From: Oscillospiraceae bacterium | GTDB lineage: Bacteria; Bacillota; Clostridia; Oscillospirales; Acutalibacteraceae | Reading direction: 5' to 3' | Length of the DNA stretch: 64,000 nucleotides | Assembly: GCA_031268405.1 (NCBI GenBank) | Contig: JAIRXF010000013.1 | Span: forward strand, 1 to 64,000 | Shown: piece after piece, positions 37,117 to 45,321 of the stretch | Numbering within the stretch: the stretch's first letter is position 1 | How the letters are laid out: each line of letters starts with the position of its first letter | Notes under the pieces: model-generated | The model's database searches: none | Seen by the model: the letters and a program-made list of their open reading frames with translations, nothing else | Told to the model about the DNA's origin: nothing | Made by a program: the position numbers and the translations under genes

Positions 37117-37848
37117 TTATACCTTGGTTTGCTTTGATTGTTCAGTTTCAAGGTTTAGAAATTTTGTTTTTGCGTCCTTGGTGTTTTTGCAAAAAATTTT
37201 AAAAATCTCGTGAGCAACCTGCGATGGTGCAATTACTTCTCCAAGTTCTTTATTTATTTTTCCGTTAATAAAAACTTTGGTCATATCCGTTCTGACAAAT
37301 CCCGGAGTTATATATTCTACCGATATATTTGATGGTTCTAACTCTTTTTTAAGCGCTTTGCTAAAACCTATAATTGCCGCTTTGGAGGTTGAATATGCAA
37401 CTTCACAAGAGGCTCCTTGTTCTCCCCAAATTGAAGAAACATTAATTATTATCCCACTTTTTTTGTTTATCATATGGGGGCTTACCAATTTACAACAATT
37501 AAAAACTCCCCACACATTGACATTCATTATCTTGCAAAAATCTTCATATGTGGTATCTTGTATTTGCTTATAAAGGCTTACACCAGCATTGTTTACCAAA
37601 ATATCTATTTTGCCAAATTTTTCTATTATTTTATCGATCATATTTTGTGTTTCAAATGTATTTGAGACGTCGGCTTTTATTGCAATTGCGCTTAGTTTTT
37701 TATTTGTTAATTCACAAACAAAATCGTTAGATTTTTTTTCTGATTTTAAATAATTAATTATTACGTTGCAACCGGATGCAGCAAATATTCTGGCTGTTTC
37801 TTTTCCGATGCCCCTGGAAGCTCCTGTTATTAAAACGGTTTTGTTCAT
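37117..37848 (-). CDS. Short-chain dehydrogenase/reductase (FabG-like)
   Basis: 243 residues, classical SDR. TGASRGIGKETARIFA is the cofactor loop, DILVNNAGVS the NNAG motif, NVSSIWG gives the catalytic Ser, and YSTSKAA the Tyr-x-x-x-Lys; YITPGFVRTDM closes the core. 3-oxoacyl-ACP reductase is the nearest well-known relative, but there are no fatty-acid genes around, so another substrate is equally possible. ATG with AAAGGT upstream. Confidence 0.87.
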   Translation of the reverse strand: MNKTVLITGASRGIGKETARIFAASGCNVIINYLKSEKKSNDFVCELTNKKLSAIAIKADVSNTFETQNMIDKIIEKFGKIDILVNNAGVSLYKQIQDTTYEDFCKIMNVNVWGVFNCCKLVSPHMINKKSGIIINVSSIWGEQGASCEVAYSTSKAAIIGFSKALKKELEPSNISVEYITPGFVRTDMTKVFINGKINKELGEVIAPSQVAHEIFKIFCKNTKDAKTKFLNLETEQSKQTKV

Positions 37849-37977
37849 TTTATTATACCTTTAATCAAAATTTTATTTATAAAACTACACTTTATTTTAC
37901 CACAAAATGGGTACATCGAAAAGCTGTTTTATTGGCGATTGTGTTGCAAAATTTTTTAAAAAATAAGGAGGAATTTG

Positions 37978-38766
37978 ATGTTAAGAGAATCTAAAAATAA
38001 AAACGATTGGGCGCAAGCTAATCGGAATGATGAATTAATTGTGGGGAAAAATTCGGTCATAGAATTACTGCGTGCAGGAAATTCAGTTAGTTCTGTGATT
38101 GTTTCAAAAGGTTACAGGTCAAAAAGGATTAAAAGCATAATTTTTAAAGCTTCTGAAATGGAAATTCCCGTAAAAATAGTTGACTCTAAAAAATTAGATT
38201 TACTTTGTAAAACCGATAAACATCAAGGCGTGATTGCTTTAGCTTCTGCTAAAAATTATAGCTCTTTAGACGATATTTTGGGCTTTGCTAAATCTAAAAA
38301 AGAGCCCGAATTTATAGTTGTGTGCGATTGCATAGAAGATCCGCATAATCTTGGGGCGATTATAAGGAGCGCTGAGTGCGTGGGTGCGCATGGGGTTATT
38401 ATCCCCACAAGAAGATCCGCGTCTTTGAATTCGACCGTCAGAAAATCTTCTGCTGGAGCTTTGGAACATATCATGATTGCCCGAGTTTTGAATATTGTAA
38501 CGGCTGTTGATAATCTTAAGAGGCGAGGTATTTTTGTTTATGGCGCAGATGTAAAAGGCGAGGTTCTTTGGAGCAATCAAAATTTGTTTGGCCCAATTGC
38601 ATTGGTTGTTGGCAGCGAAGGGAGAGGGATAGGGAAATTATTAAAAGCACATTGCGATGTTCTGATTTCTATTCCAATTTATGGGAAAACTCAGTCTTTA
38701 AACGCCTCTGTTGCCACTGGAATTTTGTTATATGAAATTGCGAGAGCCAGATTTATACGGGGTTGA
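37978..38766 (+). CDS. rlmB: 23S rRNA (guanosine-2'-O)-methyltransferase RlmB-like (SpoU family)
   Basis: 262 residues from the ATG at 37978 with AAGGAGG seven bases upstream. N-terminal substrate-binding domain (GKNSVIELLRAG, KTDKHQGVIALAS), then the SPOUT knot: CIEDPHNLGAIIRSAECVG, LVVGSEGRGIGKL and IPIYGKTQSLNASVATGILLYE, the three SpoU motifs. Methylates a 23S rRNA guanosine or possibly a tRNA. In many Clostridia it follows cysS, which is elsewhere here. Confidence 0.93.
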   Translation: MLRESKNKNDWAQANRNDELIVGKNSVIELLRAGNSVSSVIVSKGYRSKRIKSIIFKASEMEIPVKIVDSKKLDLLCKTDKHQGVIALASAKNYSSLDDILGFAKSKKEPEFIVVCDCIEDPHNLGAIIRSAECVGAHGVIIPTRRSASLNSTVRKSSAGALEHIMIARVLNIVTAVDNLKRRGIFVYGADVKGEVLWSNQNLFGPIALVVGSEGRGIGKLLKAHCDVLISIPIYGKTQSLNASVATGILLYEIARARFIRG

Positions 38767-38901
38767 AATTTTCAACATTTCATTCATGTATGAGGGAAAA
38801 AATTTTATTTATTTAAAATCACATGAAATTGAAAATAATTACAAAAGTAATGGCACGGCGACACAAAAAACTTCAGCAACGTATCAATTAATTTTAAAAA
38901 C

Positions 38902-38929
38902 TTGCAAAATGTAGTTTATGTGATAAAAT
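38902..38929 (+). promoter_or_regulatory. Promoter for the exported coiled-coil gene
   Basis: TTGCAA (38902-38907), 16 bases, TAAAAT (38924-38929) with an extended TG. About 75 bases of leader follow. Confidence 0.55.
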
Positions 38930-39010
38930 ATAAGTATGATATTTGGTGATATTTGTAAAAATTTTATCTATAATATCAAATAATATTGTAATAAATTGCG
39001 AGGTTTAATC

Positions 39011-40309
39011 ATGGCTAATATGAAAATTGTTGGTAAACGACAAAAAAAGAGTCGTTTAGGCGAGAATGTTAAGTTATTGGGTAAGAAAGGTATTGTGGCT
39101 TGTTTGTCTGCTGCTGTTTTTTTGAGTATGGGCGAAGGATTTTCTAAAAACGTAGACAGTTTTGCGGATGGTTACAAATACGATATCTTTTTAAGTTCCG
39201 AGTTGGGTTGTGGGGTGAATAAATCAAGAATTGTGGTTTATAGGAGTTTCCCAAAGAGAAAGGAAATTGGTGCCAAAAACGAGGCTGTTGCTAGGAAATC
39301 GGTTAATTATCCCGCCACGTTTTCAAATGTACTGGAAGTTAAAGGGGTAGAGGTTTGTTTTGAAAAAAAAGCTAATGACTCCTTTGTTGATGGATATTGC
39401 TTCGGAGATTTGAAGGCTAAGAAGATACTAACAAAAGGAGGCAAAACCAAAATAGTAATTAGTGAAGGGCAACGTGTTCTTGCTGCATTTGAAGTGTCGG
39501 AAAATAAAATAACTAGACTTAATATAGATAAAAGGAAAAATGGAGACGAAAGAGAAAGAAAACAACTACTAAAAGCCCGTGAAAAGAGTTATTTTAATAA
39601 ATGGCGTATGCTGTCTTTTAAAAAATATAAAGAAGAAAATAATCAATTTAAACGTCAAATTAAAACAGTTAAAGATCAAGCGAAACAAAGGGGAAAAACA
39701 ACCTGGGAGGAAAAATTTAACGAAATAAAACAACAGCTTGAAAGCACGAGACAAGAATTAATCGGCGCCCGCAAAGAAAAAGAGCAGCTGAGAAGCCAAA
39801 TTGAAGAGATCAGATCAGAAAACAAGAAAAATAATCAGCAGTGGAAAATTGAAAAACAAAAAATAACTGAAGAATCAAAGGCAACAGAAAATAAACTAAA
39901 AAAAGAAGCTGATGAACAGCGGGAATTAAGAAGTAAATCTGAAAAAGAAAAATTAGATTTAAACGCTAAGGTTAAATTCGTGACCCAGGAAATTAATTCT
40001 CATAAAAATGAGAGCAAAAAACTGAAGACTGAAATTAAAAGTTTGCGTAATGAATATTCTGCAAAGAAAAAAGAACTGGAGAAAGCAAAGACAGATTTCG
40101 AAAATCAAAAAAACTGCCTTGAAAGCTCTTTGAAAGAGTTCGATCGTCGGCTTAAAGAAGAAATGGAGAAGAGTAAACAACTGATTGAAGAGAATAATAA
40201 ATTGAAGAAAAAAATTAATAAGCAGAAATCTAATTACGATACCAACAAGACCATTGAAAGATTAAAAGTGACTAACAGAATTGCCCAGGAAGCTCTCGAT
40301 GAGGAGTAG
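39011..40309 (+). CDS. Exported coiled-coil protein, unknown
   Basis: 432 residues from the ATG at 39011 with GCGAGG seven bases upstream. A long basic head (KRQKKSRLGENVKLLGKK) precedes a hydrophobic stretch (about 27-44) and small residues, like a Gram-positive signal peptide with an extended n-region. Residues about 50-190 are a globular part with three Cys and mixed strands (ELGCGVNKSRIVVYRSF, LEVKGVEVCFEKK). Residues about 180-432 are almost uninterrupted heptad-rich Lys/Glu/Gln coiled coil (for example EIKQQLESTRQELIGARKE). No wall-sorting motif. No family recognised. It may be a secreted or surface-attached structural or effector protein. Confidence 0.65.
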   Translation: MANMKIVGKRQKKSRLGENVKLLGKKGIVACLSAAVFLSMGEGFSKNVDSFADGYKYDIFLSSELGCGVNKSRIVVYRSFPKRKEIGAKNEAVARKSVNYPATFSNVLEVKGVEVCFEKKANDSFVDGYCFGDLKAKKILTKGGKTKIVISEGQRVLAAFEVSENKITRLNIDKRKNGDERERKQLLKAREKSYFNKWRMLSFKKYKEENNQFKRQIKTVKDQAKQRGKTTWEEKFNEIKQQLESTRQELIGARKEKEQLRSQIEEIRSENKKNNQQWKIEKQKITEESKATENKLKKEADEQRELRSKSEKEKLDLNAKVKFVTQEINSHKNESKKLKTEIKSLRNEYSAKKKELEKAKTDFENQKNCLESSLKEFDRRLKEEMEKSKQLIEENNKLKKKINKQKSNYDTNKTIERLKVTNRIAQEALDEE

Positions 40310-40775
40310 CGATTATCATCCCCGCGAGACTAATACTAGTAAAAACAAAGCTCGGCTATTTTTTGTTGAGCTTCGCTTGGAAGTTTTATTCCAAGTGCGG
40401 CGAGATGCATGTGAATATTATCCCTATTTTTGAGATTTTGTTCCTAAAAACGTTAATAAACTACAAAATTAATTCAAAAAAATAGTTCAAGTGTGCGAAT
40501 GATTAAATTTGATGAACAATATTTATCATTCGCATGCTATTTTAAGAACATTATCACCACATTATTGTATTTGAATTAGGGCGTTTCATGCAGCAATTTT
40601 CCCAACACGTAATGCTTGCTTAAAAAATTGTTGTCCTCTTTATACAGTTTTGTATAAGATATTTATTTATGCGACATGAAGTTTTAAAAATTAAGAATTA
40701 GATTGTTGTTTTATTGCCATGCCCTATAAATTTTTTGAGTTTAGCGCAAAAATCTTGCGAATTGCTCTAAAATAT
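40310..40775. other. Gene-free region with two hairpins
   Basis: 466 bases, no credible frame. CTTGGAA/TTCCAAG (40376-40382 and 40389-40395) form a tight hairpin. A second, perfect ten-base inverted repeat TGCGAATGAT/ATCATTCGCA (40494-40503 and 40525-40534) extends to thirteen pairs with wobbles. Neither has a classic T-run; they may terminate the convergent coiled-coil and rarA transcripts or form a small RNA. Confidence 0.5.
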
Positions 40776-42044
40776 TTAATTTTCGCCAGATCTGTTCTTA
40801 CAAAAATTCTTAAAACTTTGTTCTAATTTGTTTTCACCAAATTCGTAATATTTGCTATTTTTTATTTCATCCGGTAAATACTGTTGTTTTACATAATGAT
40901 TTTTGAAGTCGTGTGGATACTTATATTTTTTCTCATCGTTTTTGTTGTTCTCTTTGTTAAAACAATTGTTTTGCAAATATCTTGGGATTTTTGCCAGCAT
41001 TCCATTTTTAATTTCAGAAATCGCCTTGTTTATTGCTTTATAACCAGAGTTTGATTTTGGTGAAAGGCAAAGCAGGATTACCGCATTTGCTAATGGAATT
41101 TTAGCTTCTGGAAGGCCAACCTGCAAAGCAATGTCAACGCAAGATTTTGCAAAAGTTGTTGCTTGTGGATAGGCGAGTCCAACATCTTCACATGCGCAAA
41201 CTAGCAGTCTTCTACAAATAGACAGAAGATCTCCCGACTCCAGAAGTCTTGCTAAATAATGAAGCGATGCATTTTGGTCAGAGCCTCTTATTGATTTTTG
41301 AAATCCCGATAAAAGGTTATAATGTGAATCCCCAGATTTATCGTAAGTTGTGTTAGAAATTTTTGTAATTTGCGATAAAATACCATTTGTTACGATTATT
41401 TTTTTGTTTTCAGATTTCGAAGAGATTACGGCGAGTTCAAGTGTACTTATGGCTCGACGAAGGTCTCCGGAGCAAGAATTTGCTATAGTTTCAAAAACAT
41501 CCTCGCTTAATATTAAAATTTCTTCGTAGTCATCCTGCAAAATTGCCAACGCGCGCTTTAGAGCTTTTACGATCTCCGAATTTTCAATTGAGCGTAACTC
41601 AAATACCGACATTCTGCTAAGCAGAGCATTGTGAATACAAAAGTAAGGATTCTCTGTTGTGGAAACCATCAGAGTTATGCGGCCGTCTTCTATAAATTCT
41701 AGTAGTGTTTGTTGTTGCTTTTTATTAAAATATTGAATTTCATCCAAATAAAGTATTATTCCGTCAGGATTTTTAAAAGCAGATAAGTTCCCGATAATTT
41801 TCTTTATGTCCGGAACGCCGGCACTTGTGCAATTTAAAATTTCCAAATTTTTGTTTGATTTTTTAGAAATAATATATGCCAGAGTAGTTTTTCCGGTACC
41901 AGGCGGGCCATAAAGCACTAGATTCACATTAATTTTTGAATCCACTATTTTTCTTAATGCTTTTTCTTTACCAAGTAAATGATCCTGGCCAACTATTTGG
42001 GTAAGTTTTGTTGGCCTGGCGCGGCTTGCAAGCGAAATATTCAT
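40776..42044 (-). CDS. rarA: Replication-associated recombination protein A (AAA+ ATPase)
   Basis: 422 residues from the ATG at 42044 (GGAGA upstream; an earlier in-frame start at 42068 has no site). It begins LASRARPTKLTQIVGQDHLLG, with Walker [14 protein letters not shown], Walker B LYLDEIQYF and sensor SGDLRRAISTLELA, then the clamp-loader-like C-terminal domain (GSDQNASLHYLARLLESGD, YPHDFKNHYVKQQYLPD). MgsA/RarA acts at stalled forks. 25 bases after ispG, so probably co-transcribed. Confidence 0.95.
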   Translation of the reverse strand: MNISLASRARPTKLTQIVGQDHLLGKEKALRKIVDSKINVNLVLYGPPGTGKTTLAYIISKKSNKNLEILNCTSAGVPDIKKIIGNLSAFKNPDGIILYLDEIQYFNKKQQQTLLEFIEDGRITLMVSTTENPYFCIHNALLSRMSVFELRSIENSEIVKALKRALAILQDDYEEILILSEDVFETIANSCSGDLRRAISTLELAVISSKSENKKIIVTNGILSQITKISNTTYDKSGDSHYNLLSGFQKSIRGSDQNASLHYLARLLESGDLLSICRRLLVCACEDVGLAYPQATTFAKSCVDIALQVGLPEAKIPLANAVILLCLSPKSNSGYKAINKAISEIKNGMLAKIPRYLQNNCFNKENNKNDEKKYKYPHDFKNHYVKQQYLPDEIKNSKYYEFGENKLEQSFKNFCKNRSGEN

Positions 42045-42069
42045 ATATATTTTCTCCAAAAACAACAAC

Positions 42070-43143
42070 TTATATTGAGTTATAATTTTTTACTTCCTTA
42101 ATAAGCTCTTTTAAAATATGTTCTGAATTTATTTTTTTAAGTATCTTCCCTTTTTTGAAAATAACTCCCTCGTTGCGACCGAAAGCAACCCCCAAATCCG
42201 CTTCGCGCGCCTCACGCGGACCATTAACAGCGCATCCCATTATGGCAAGTTTAAGATTTTTTCCGTTGTAATTTTTAAAATATTCCTTCACTTTGCTTAC
42301 TAATTCTATAATATTGACCTTGGTGCGCCCACAGCTAGGGCAAGAAATTATATCAATTCCATTGCTTTTAATACCCAAAGCCGAGAGTAAATTGTTTGCT
42401 GTTGATATTTCTTCTAAAGGATCGTCAGTTAAAGTTACTCTTATTGTATCGCCTATTCCGTGAGCAAGAAGAGAACCTATGCCGCAGACTGATTTTACCA
42501 ATCCTTGTGGCATGGCTCCCGCTTCTGTTACGCCTAAATGTAAAGGGTAATTACATTTTTGAGAGAGAATTTCGTATGCATAAATCGTAGTACGAACATC
42601 AGAGGATTTAACAGAGACCACTATGTTATCAAAATCAAAATCGTTGAGTAATTTTATTTTTTCTAACGCGCTTTCGCACATAGCCTCAGCCGAAGGCGAG
42701 CCATATTTTCTGTAGATTTCTTTTGACAAAGAACCACCATTAACTCCTACTCTTATTGGAACTTTTTTATTGATACAAGCATTTACAATTTCTCTTACAT
42801 GACTTTTATCGCCTATATTCCCAGGATTAATGCGAATTTTATCGATGCCCGCAGAGATAGCCTCTAAAGCAAGTTTATAGTCAAAATGAATGTCTGCAAC
42901 CAAGGGAATGTCCACTTCGTTTTTTATGGATTCTATGAGTTTTACAGAATTTAAGTCAGGAATAGCAAGCCTTAAAATTGCGCAACCAGCTTTTTTGAGC
43001 TGAGCAGCCTGCTTAATATTTCCTCTGATATCTTCTGTGGGTTTTTTCAGCATAGACTGTATTGAAATATCATAAAAACCACCGACGGGAACGGTTCCTA
43101 CCATTATTTTTTTGGTTTTTCTTCGATTCATTGTGAGATTCAT
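42070..43143 (-). CDS. ispG: 4-hydroxy-3-methylbut-2-enyl-diphosphate synthase
   Basis: 357 residues. N-terminal TIM barrel (ISIQSMLKKPTEDI, VDIPLVADIHFDYKLAL, KIRINPGNIGDK) and C-terminal iron-sulfur domain with CPSCGRTKVN and GCAVNGPREAREAD providing the cluster Cys residues. It performs the penultimate-stage ring opening of MEcPP in the MEP isoprenoid pathway. The start is ambiguous: ATG at 43143 or at 43131, neither with a good ribosome site. Confidence 0.95.
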   Translation of the reverse strand: MNLTMNRRKTKKIMVGTVPVGGFYDISIQSMLKKPTEDIRGNIKQAAQLKKAGCAILRLAIPDLNSVKLIESIKNEVDIPLVADIHFDYKLALEAISAGIDKIRINPGNIGDKSHVREIVNACINKKVPIRVGVNGGSLSKEIYRKYGSPSAEAMCESALEKIKLLNDFDFDNIVVSVKSSDVRTTIYAYEILSQKCNYPLHLGVTEAGAMPQGLVKSVCGIGSLLAHGIGDTIRVTLTDDPLEEISTANNLLSALGIKSNGIDIISCPSCGRTKVNIIELVSKVKEYFKNYNGKNLKLAIMGCAVNGPREAREADLGVAFGRNEGVIFKKGKILKKINSEHILKELIKEVKNYNSI

Positions 43144-43287
43144 TTTTCACGCTTTCTTCATGGAATTTAAAATTAAACAAATACTCATTTCTAAATTCTA
43201 TAACTATTACCACTTAAAATCAAATAAACCGGCTAATATCAAGAATAATATAGTATTTTGGAGTTAATTAACTATGATTTTTGATTT

Positions 43288-44721
43288 TTAATTTATGAAT
43301 TTTTTTAAACCTTCTTCTACGTCTGTGATATTCAAATTTTTAACGCGAAATAATTTTTCTTTCTTTGAGAATATAGATATGACTATATCACAAAAGTTAT
43401 TTTTCTTTTGAAATAAATTTTGATGTATTTCTATTAGATTGATTTTATTTGATGGGACAACAACAGAAAAGATTGAAAACAGATCGTTTGTATTAATTAT
43501 TACTATATTTTTTTCTTTTGAAATACAGAAGCCAGAAGTTTTGAACGCCAAATTACTCAAAATTAATAACCAAAGAGATAATACCAAAAGAAATGTTGCC
43601 AGAAGAATGAAAAAATATTGATATTCATTTAAAATCACCCAAATAAAAGTTGTTACTGAAAGTAGAAAAAATAAGATGTTTGGCAATAAAAAACTAATTA
43701 TATTATTGTTTGGAGATTTTATTTCCAAACAATCGTGTTTTGAAAATGCAAAAAAATCATTTAAAATCTCTTTTAATTCGTGCTTTTTACAACCTATTTT
43801 TAATAGATTTAAATTTTTTCTATTATTCTTTTTACCATCAGTATCCACATACACATTGTAAATTTTTAAAATGGCCATGAATACAGTCTGTTTTATAAGT
43901 ATAGCATTGATATTTTTGAGTTTGATGGATTTAAAAATTTTGCTCAAAAAACCTCTGTTGATAAATAAATTATCTTCGGATAAATATGACTTGAAGTTTA
44001 AAAATTGAAAAATATAAAAAGCAAAAGCGAGCGTCCAGCTTACTAGTGTTATTCTTATTAAATTCGTAGCAACGGGTGGTATGTTTACAAGAGCAGATTT
44101 AAGACCAAGATCCATTTTAGAGTAAACATCATTTCTTAATTTATCGTTTCCCCATATTTTTTCTATTTTGTTTAGTATTGGAAGTAAAATCAAAAAACCC
44201 GAGATTGGGTTCGACCATGAAAACGACATTATCATTACCTGAAGAGTTTTGGAACTATAAATCTTCCTTTTTTCTTTTTGGGTGGCAATAATTGAAAAAA
44301 GTTTTTTTGCATTTTTACTTTTAAGAGTAAGAGAAATATCGCAATCCTTTTTTTTATAAGTTTGTGTTGAAATGGATAATTTAGAAACAGAAAATATTGA
44401 ATTTAATATAGTCCTTTTTAGAGTTAATGAAGATATATCTTTAAGATTTATAAAAAATTTATGTTTTAGTAAAAATCCTTCTTCGAACAATAATCTGTCG
44501 TTATTTATTAAGTATTTTTTTGATATGCATTCAAAATAAGCCCAAATAATTATTATAAATGTACTAAAAATATTAACGAAAATCATCTTAGCTATACTGT
44601 AAGGATTAGCAATATAATCCAGTATTTCTCTAGTCAATGGGATTATCAAAATGTACACAAATCTATGAAGATATTCAAACATTGTATATTTGTGGACTCT
44701 TAACATCTTAGGGTGTATCAT
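43288..44721 (-). CDS. Membrane protein with bacterial PH (bPH2/DUF304) domains, YdbT-like
   Basis: 477 residues with about six hydrophobic segments and repeated bPH2-type stretches: NDRLLFEEGFLLKHKFFINLKDISSLTLKRT, NLFINRGFLSKIFKSIKLKNINAI, and a third near the C-terminus (all partial quotes of the L-x-R-G-F-L pattern), each after a membrane hairpin. This multi-domain form pairs with a short one-domain partner, as in Bacillus ydbS-ydbT. It overlaps the preceding gene by 14 bases. Members have been linked to resistance to some bacteriocins and to membrane homeostasis; the role here is unknown. Confidence 0.75.
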   Translation of the reverse strand: MIHPKMLRVHKYTMFEYLHRFVYILIIPLTREILDYIANPYSIAKMIFVNIFSTFIIIIWAYFECISKKYLINNDRLLFEEGFLLKHKFFINLKDISSLTLKRTILNSIFSVSKLSISTQTYKKKDCDISLTLKSKNAKKLFSIIATQKEKRKIYSSKTLQVMIMSFSWSNPISGFLILLPILNKIEKIWGNDKLRNDVYSKMDLGLKSALVNIPPVATNLIRITLVSWTLAFAFYIFQFLNFKSYLSEDNLFINRGFLSKIFKSIKLKNINAILIKQTVFMAILKIYNVYVDTDGKKNNRKNLNLLKIGCKKHELKEILNDFFAFSKHDCLEIKSPNNNIISFLLPNILFFLLSVTTFIWVILNEYQYFFILLATFLLVLSLWLLILSNLAFKTSGFCISKEKNIVIINTNDLFSIFSVVVPSNKINLIEIHQNLFQKKNNFCDIVISIFSKKEKLFRVKNLNITDVEEGLKKFIN

Positions 44722-45145
44722 ACTTTAATTTCCCCACAAAAATTTTTGAATCTTTCGTTAAAATATGCTTTATACAAACTTTAGCTCCAGTCATATAAAA
44801 AATCAAACTACACATGTCAAATAGTTTTTGATCGGGTGCAATTGTGGTTTCTATGTACTGAATTTTGGAGAGTTTTATTTTTATTTTTTTTTTGAAATAC
44901 ACCCCTCTTAATATTGTAAGATATTTTTCATCAAAAAAATAACGCAAAGCTTCGCTTTTCTCTTTTGCATAAAAAAATACAGTATATATTCCAAACGCGG
45001 CAAAGAACAATAAAATTACGATTGACATTAAAAAATTAAATACACTTATTATGCCGCACAAGAAACCTCCAGCGAAAGTAATAAGCATATAACGAATGCG
45101 AAGTACGGTGATAGAGTGGACTGGCAGCTTATTTATTTCTTCCAA
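44708..45145 (-). CDS. Membrane protein with one bPH2 domain, YdbS-like
   Basis: 145 residues. Two adjacent hydrophobic segments (about 18-55) followed by a bPH2 domain: YLTILRGVYFKKKIKIKLSKIQYIETTIAPDQ. TTG start with GGAAGTGA upstream. Its 3' end overlaps the larger partner by 14 bases, so both are translated together and probably form one membrane complex. Confidence 0.78.
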   Translation of the reverse strand: MEEINKLPVHSITVLRIRYMLITFAGGFLCGIISVFNFLMSIVILLFFAAFGIYTVFFYAKEKSEALRYFFDEKYLTILRGVYFKKKIKIKLSKIQYIETTIAPDQKLFDMCSLIFYMTGAKVCIKHILTKDSKIFVGKLKYDTP

Positions 45146-45321
45146 AAAATCACTTCCAATGATTTTTAATTAAGGGAATCCGATACAAAAATGCTAACAA
45201 AAATATAAATTAGATTCAAGTTACGTTTTACGATATCTAATAAAAATTGTTTTGTGAATAAATTCCTCTTAAGCTGAAAAGATACAAATAACAAGCATAA
45301 AAAGAGGGAGAACGAACAGAC

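Noticed and set aside
45255..45287. SigG-like promoter (TGAATA ... GATACAA) before the GH18 gene
   Set aside because: Spacing of about 20 bases and a poor -10 do not fit the SigG/SigF consensus well enough.
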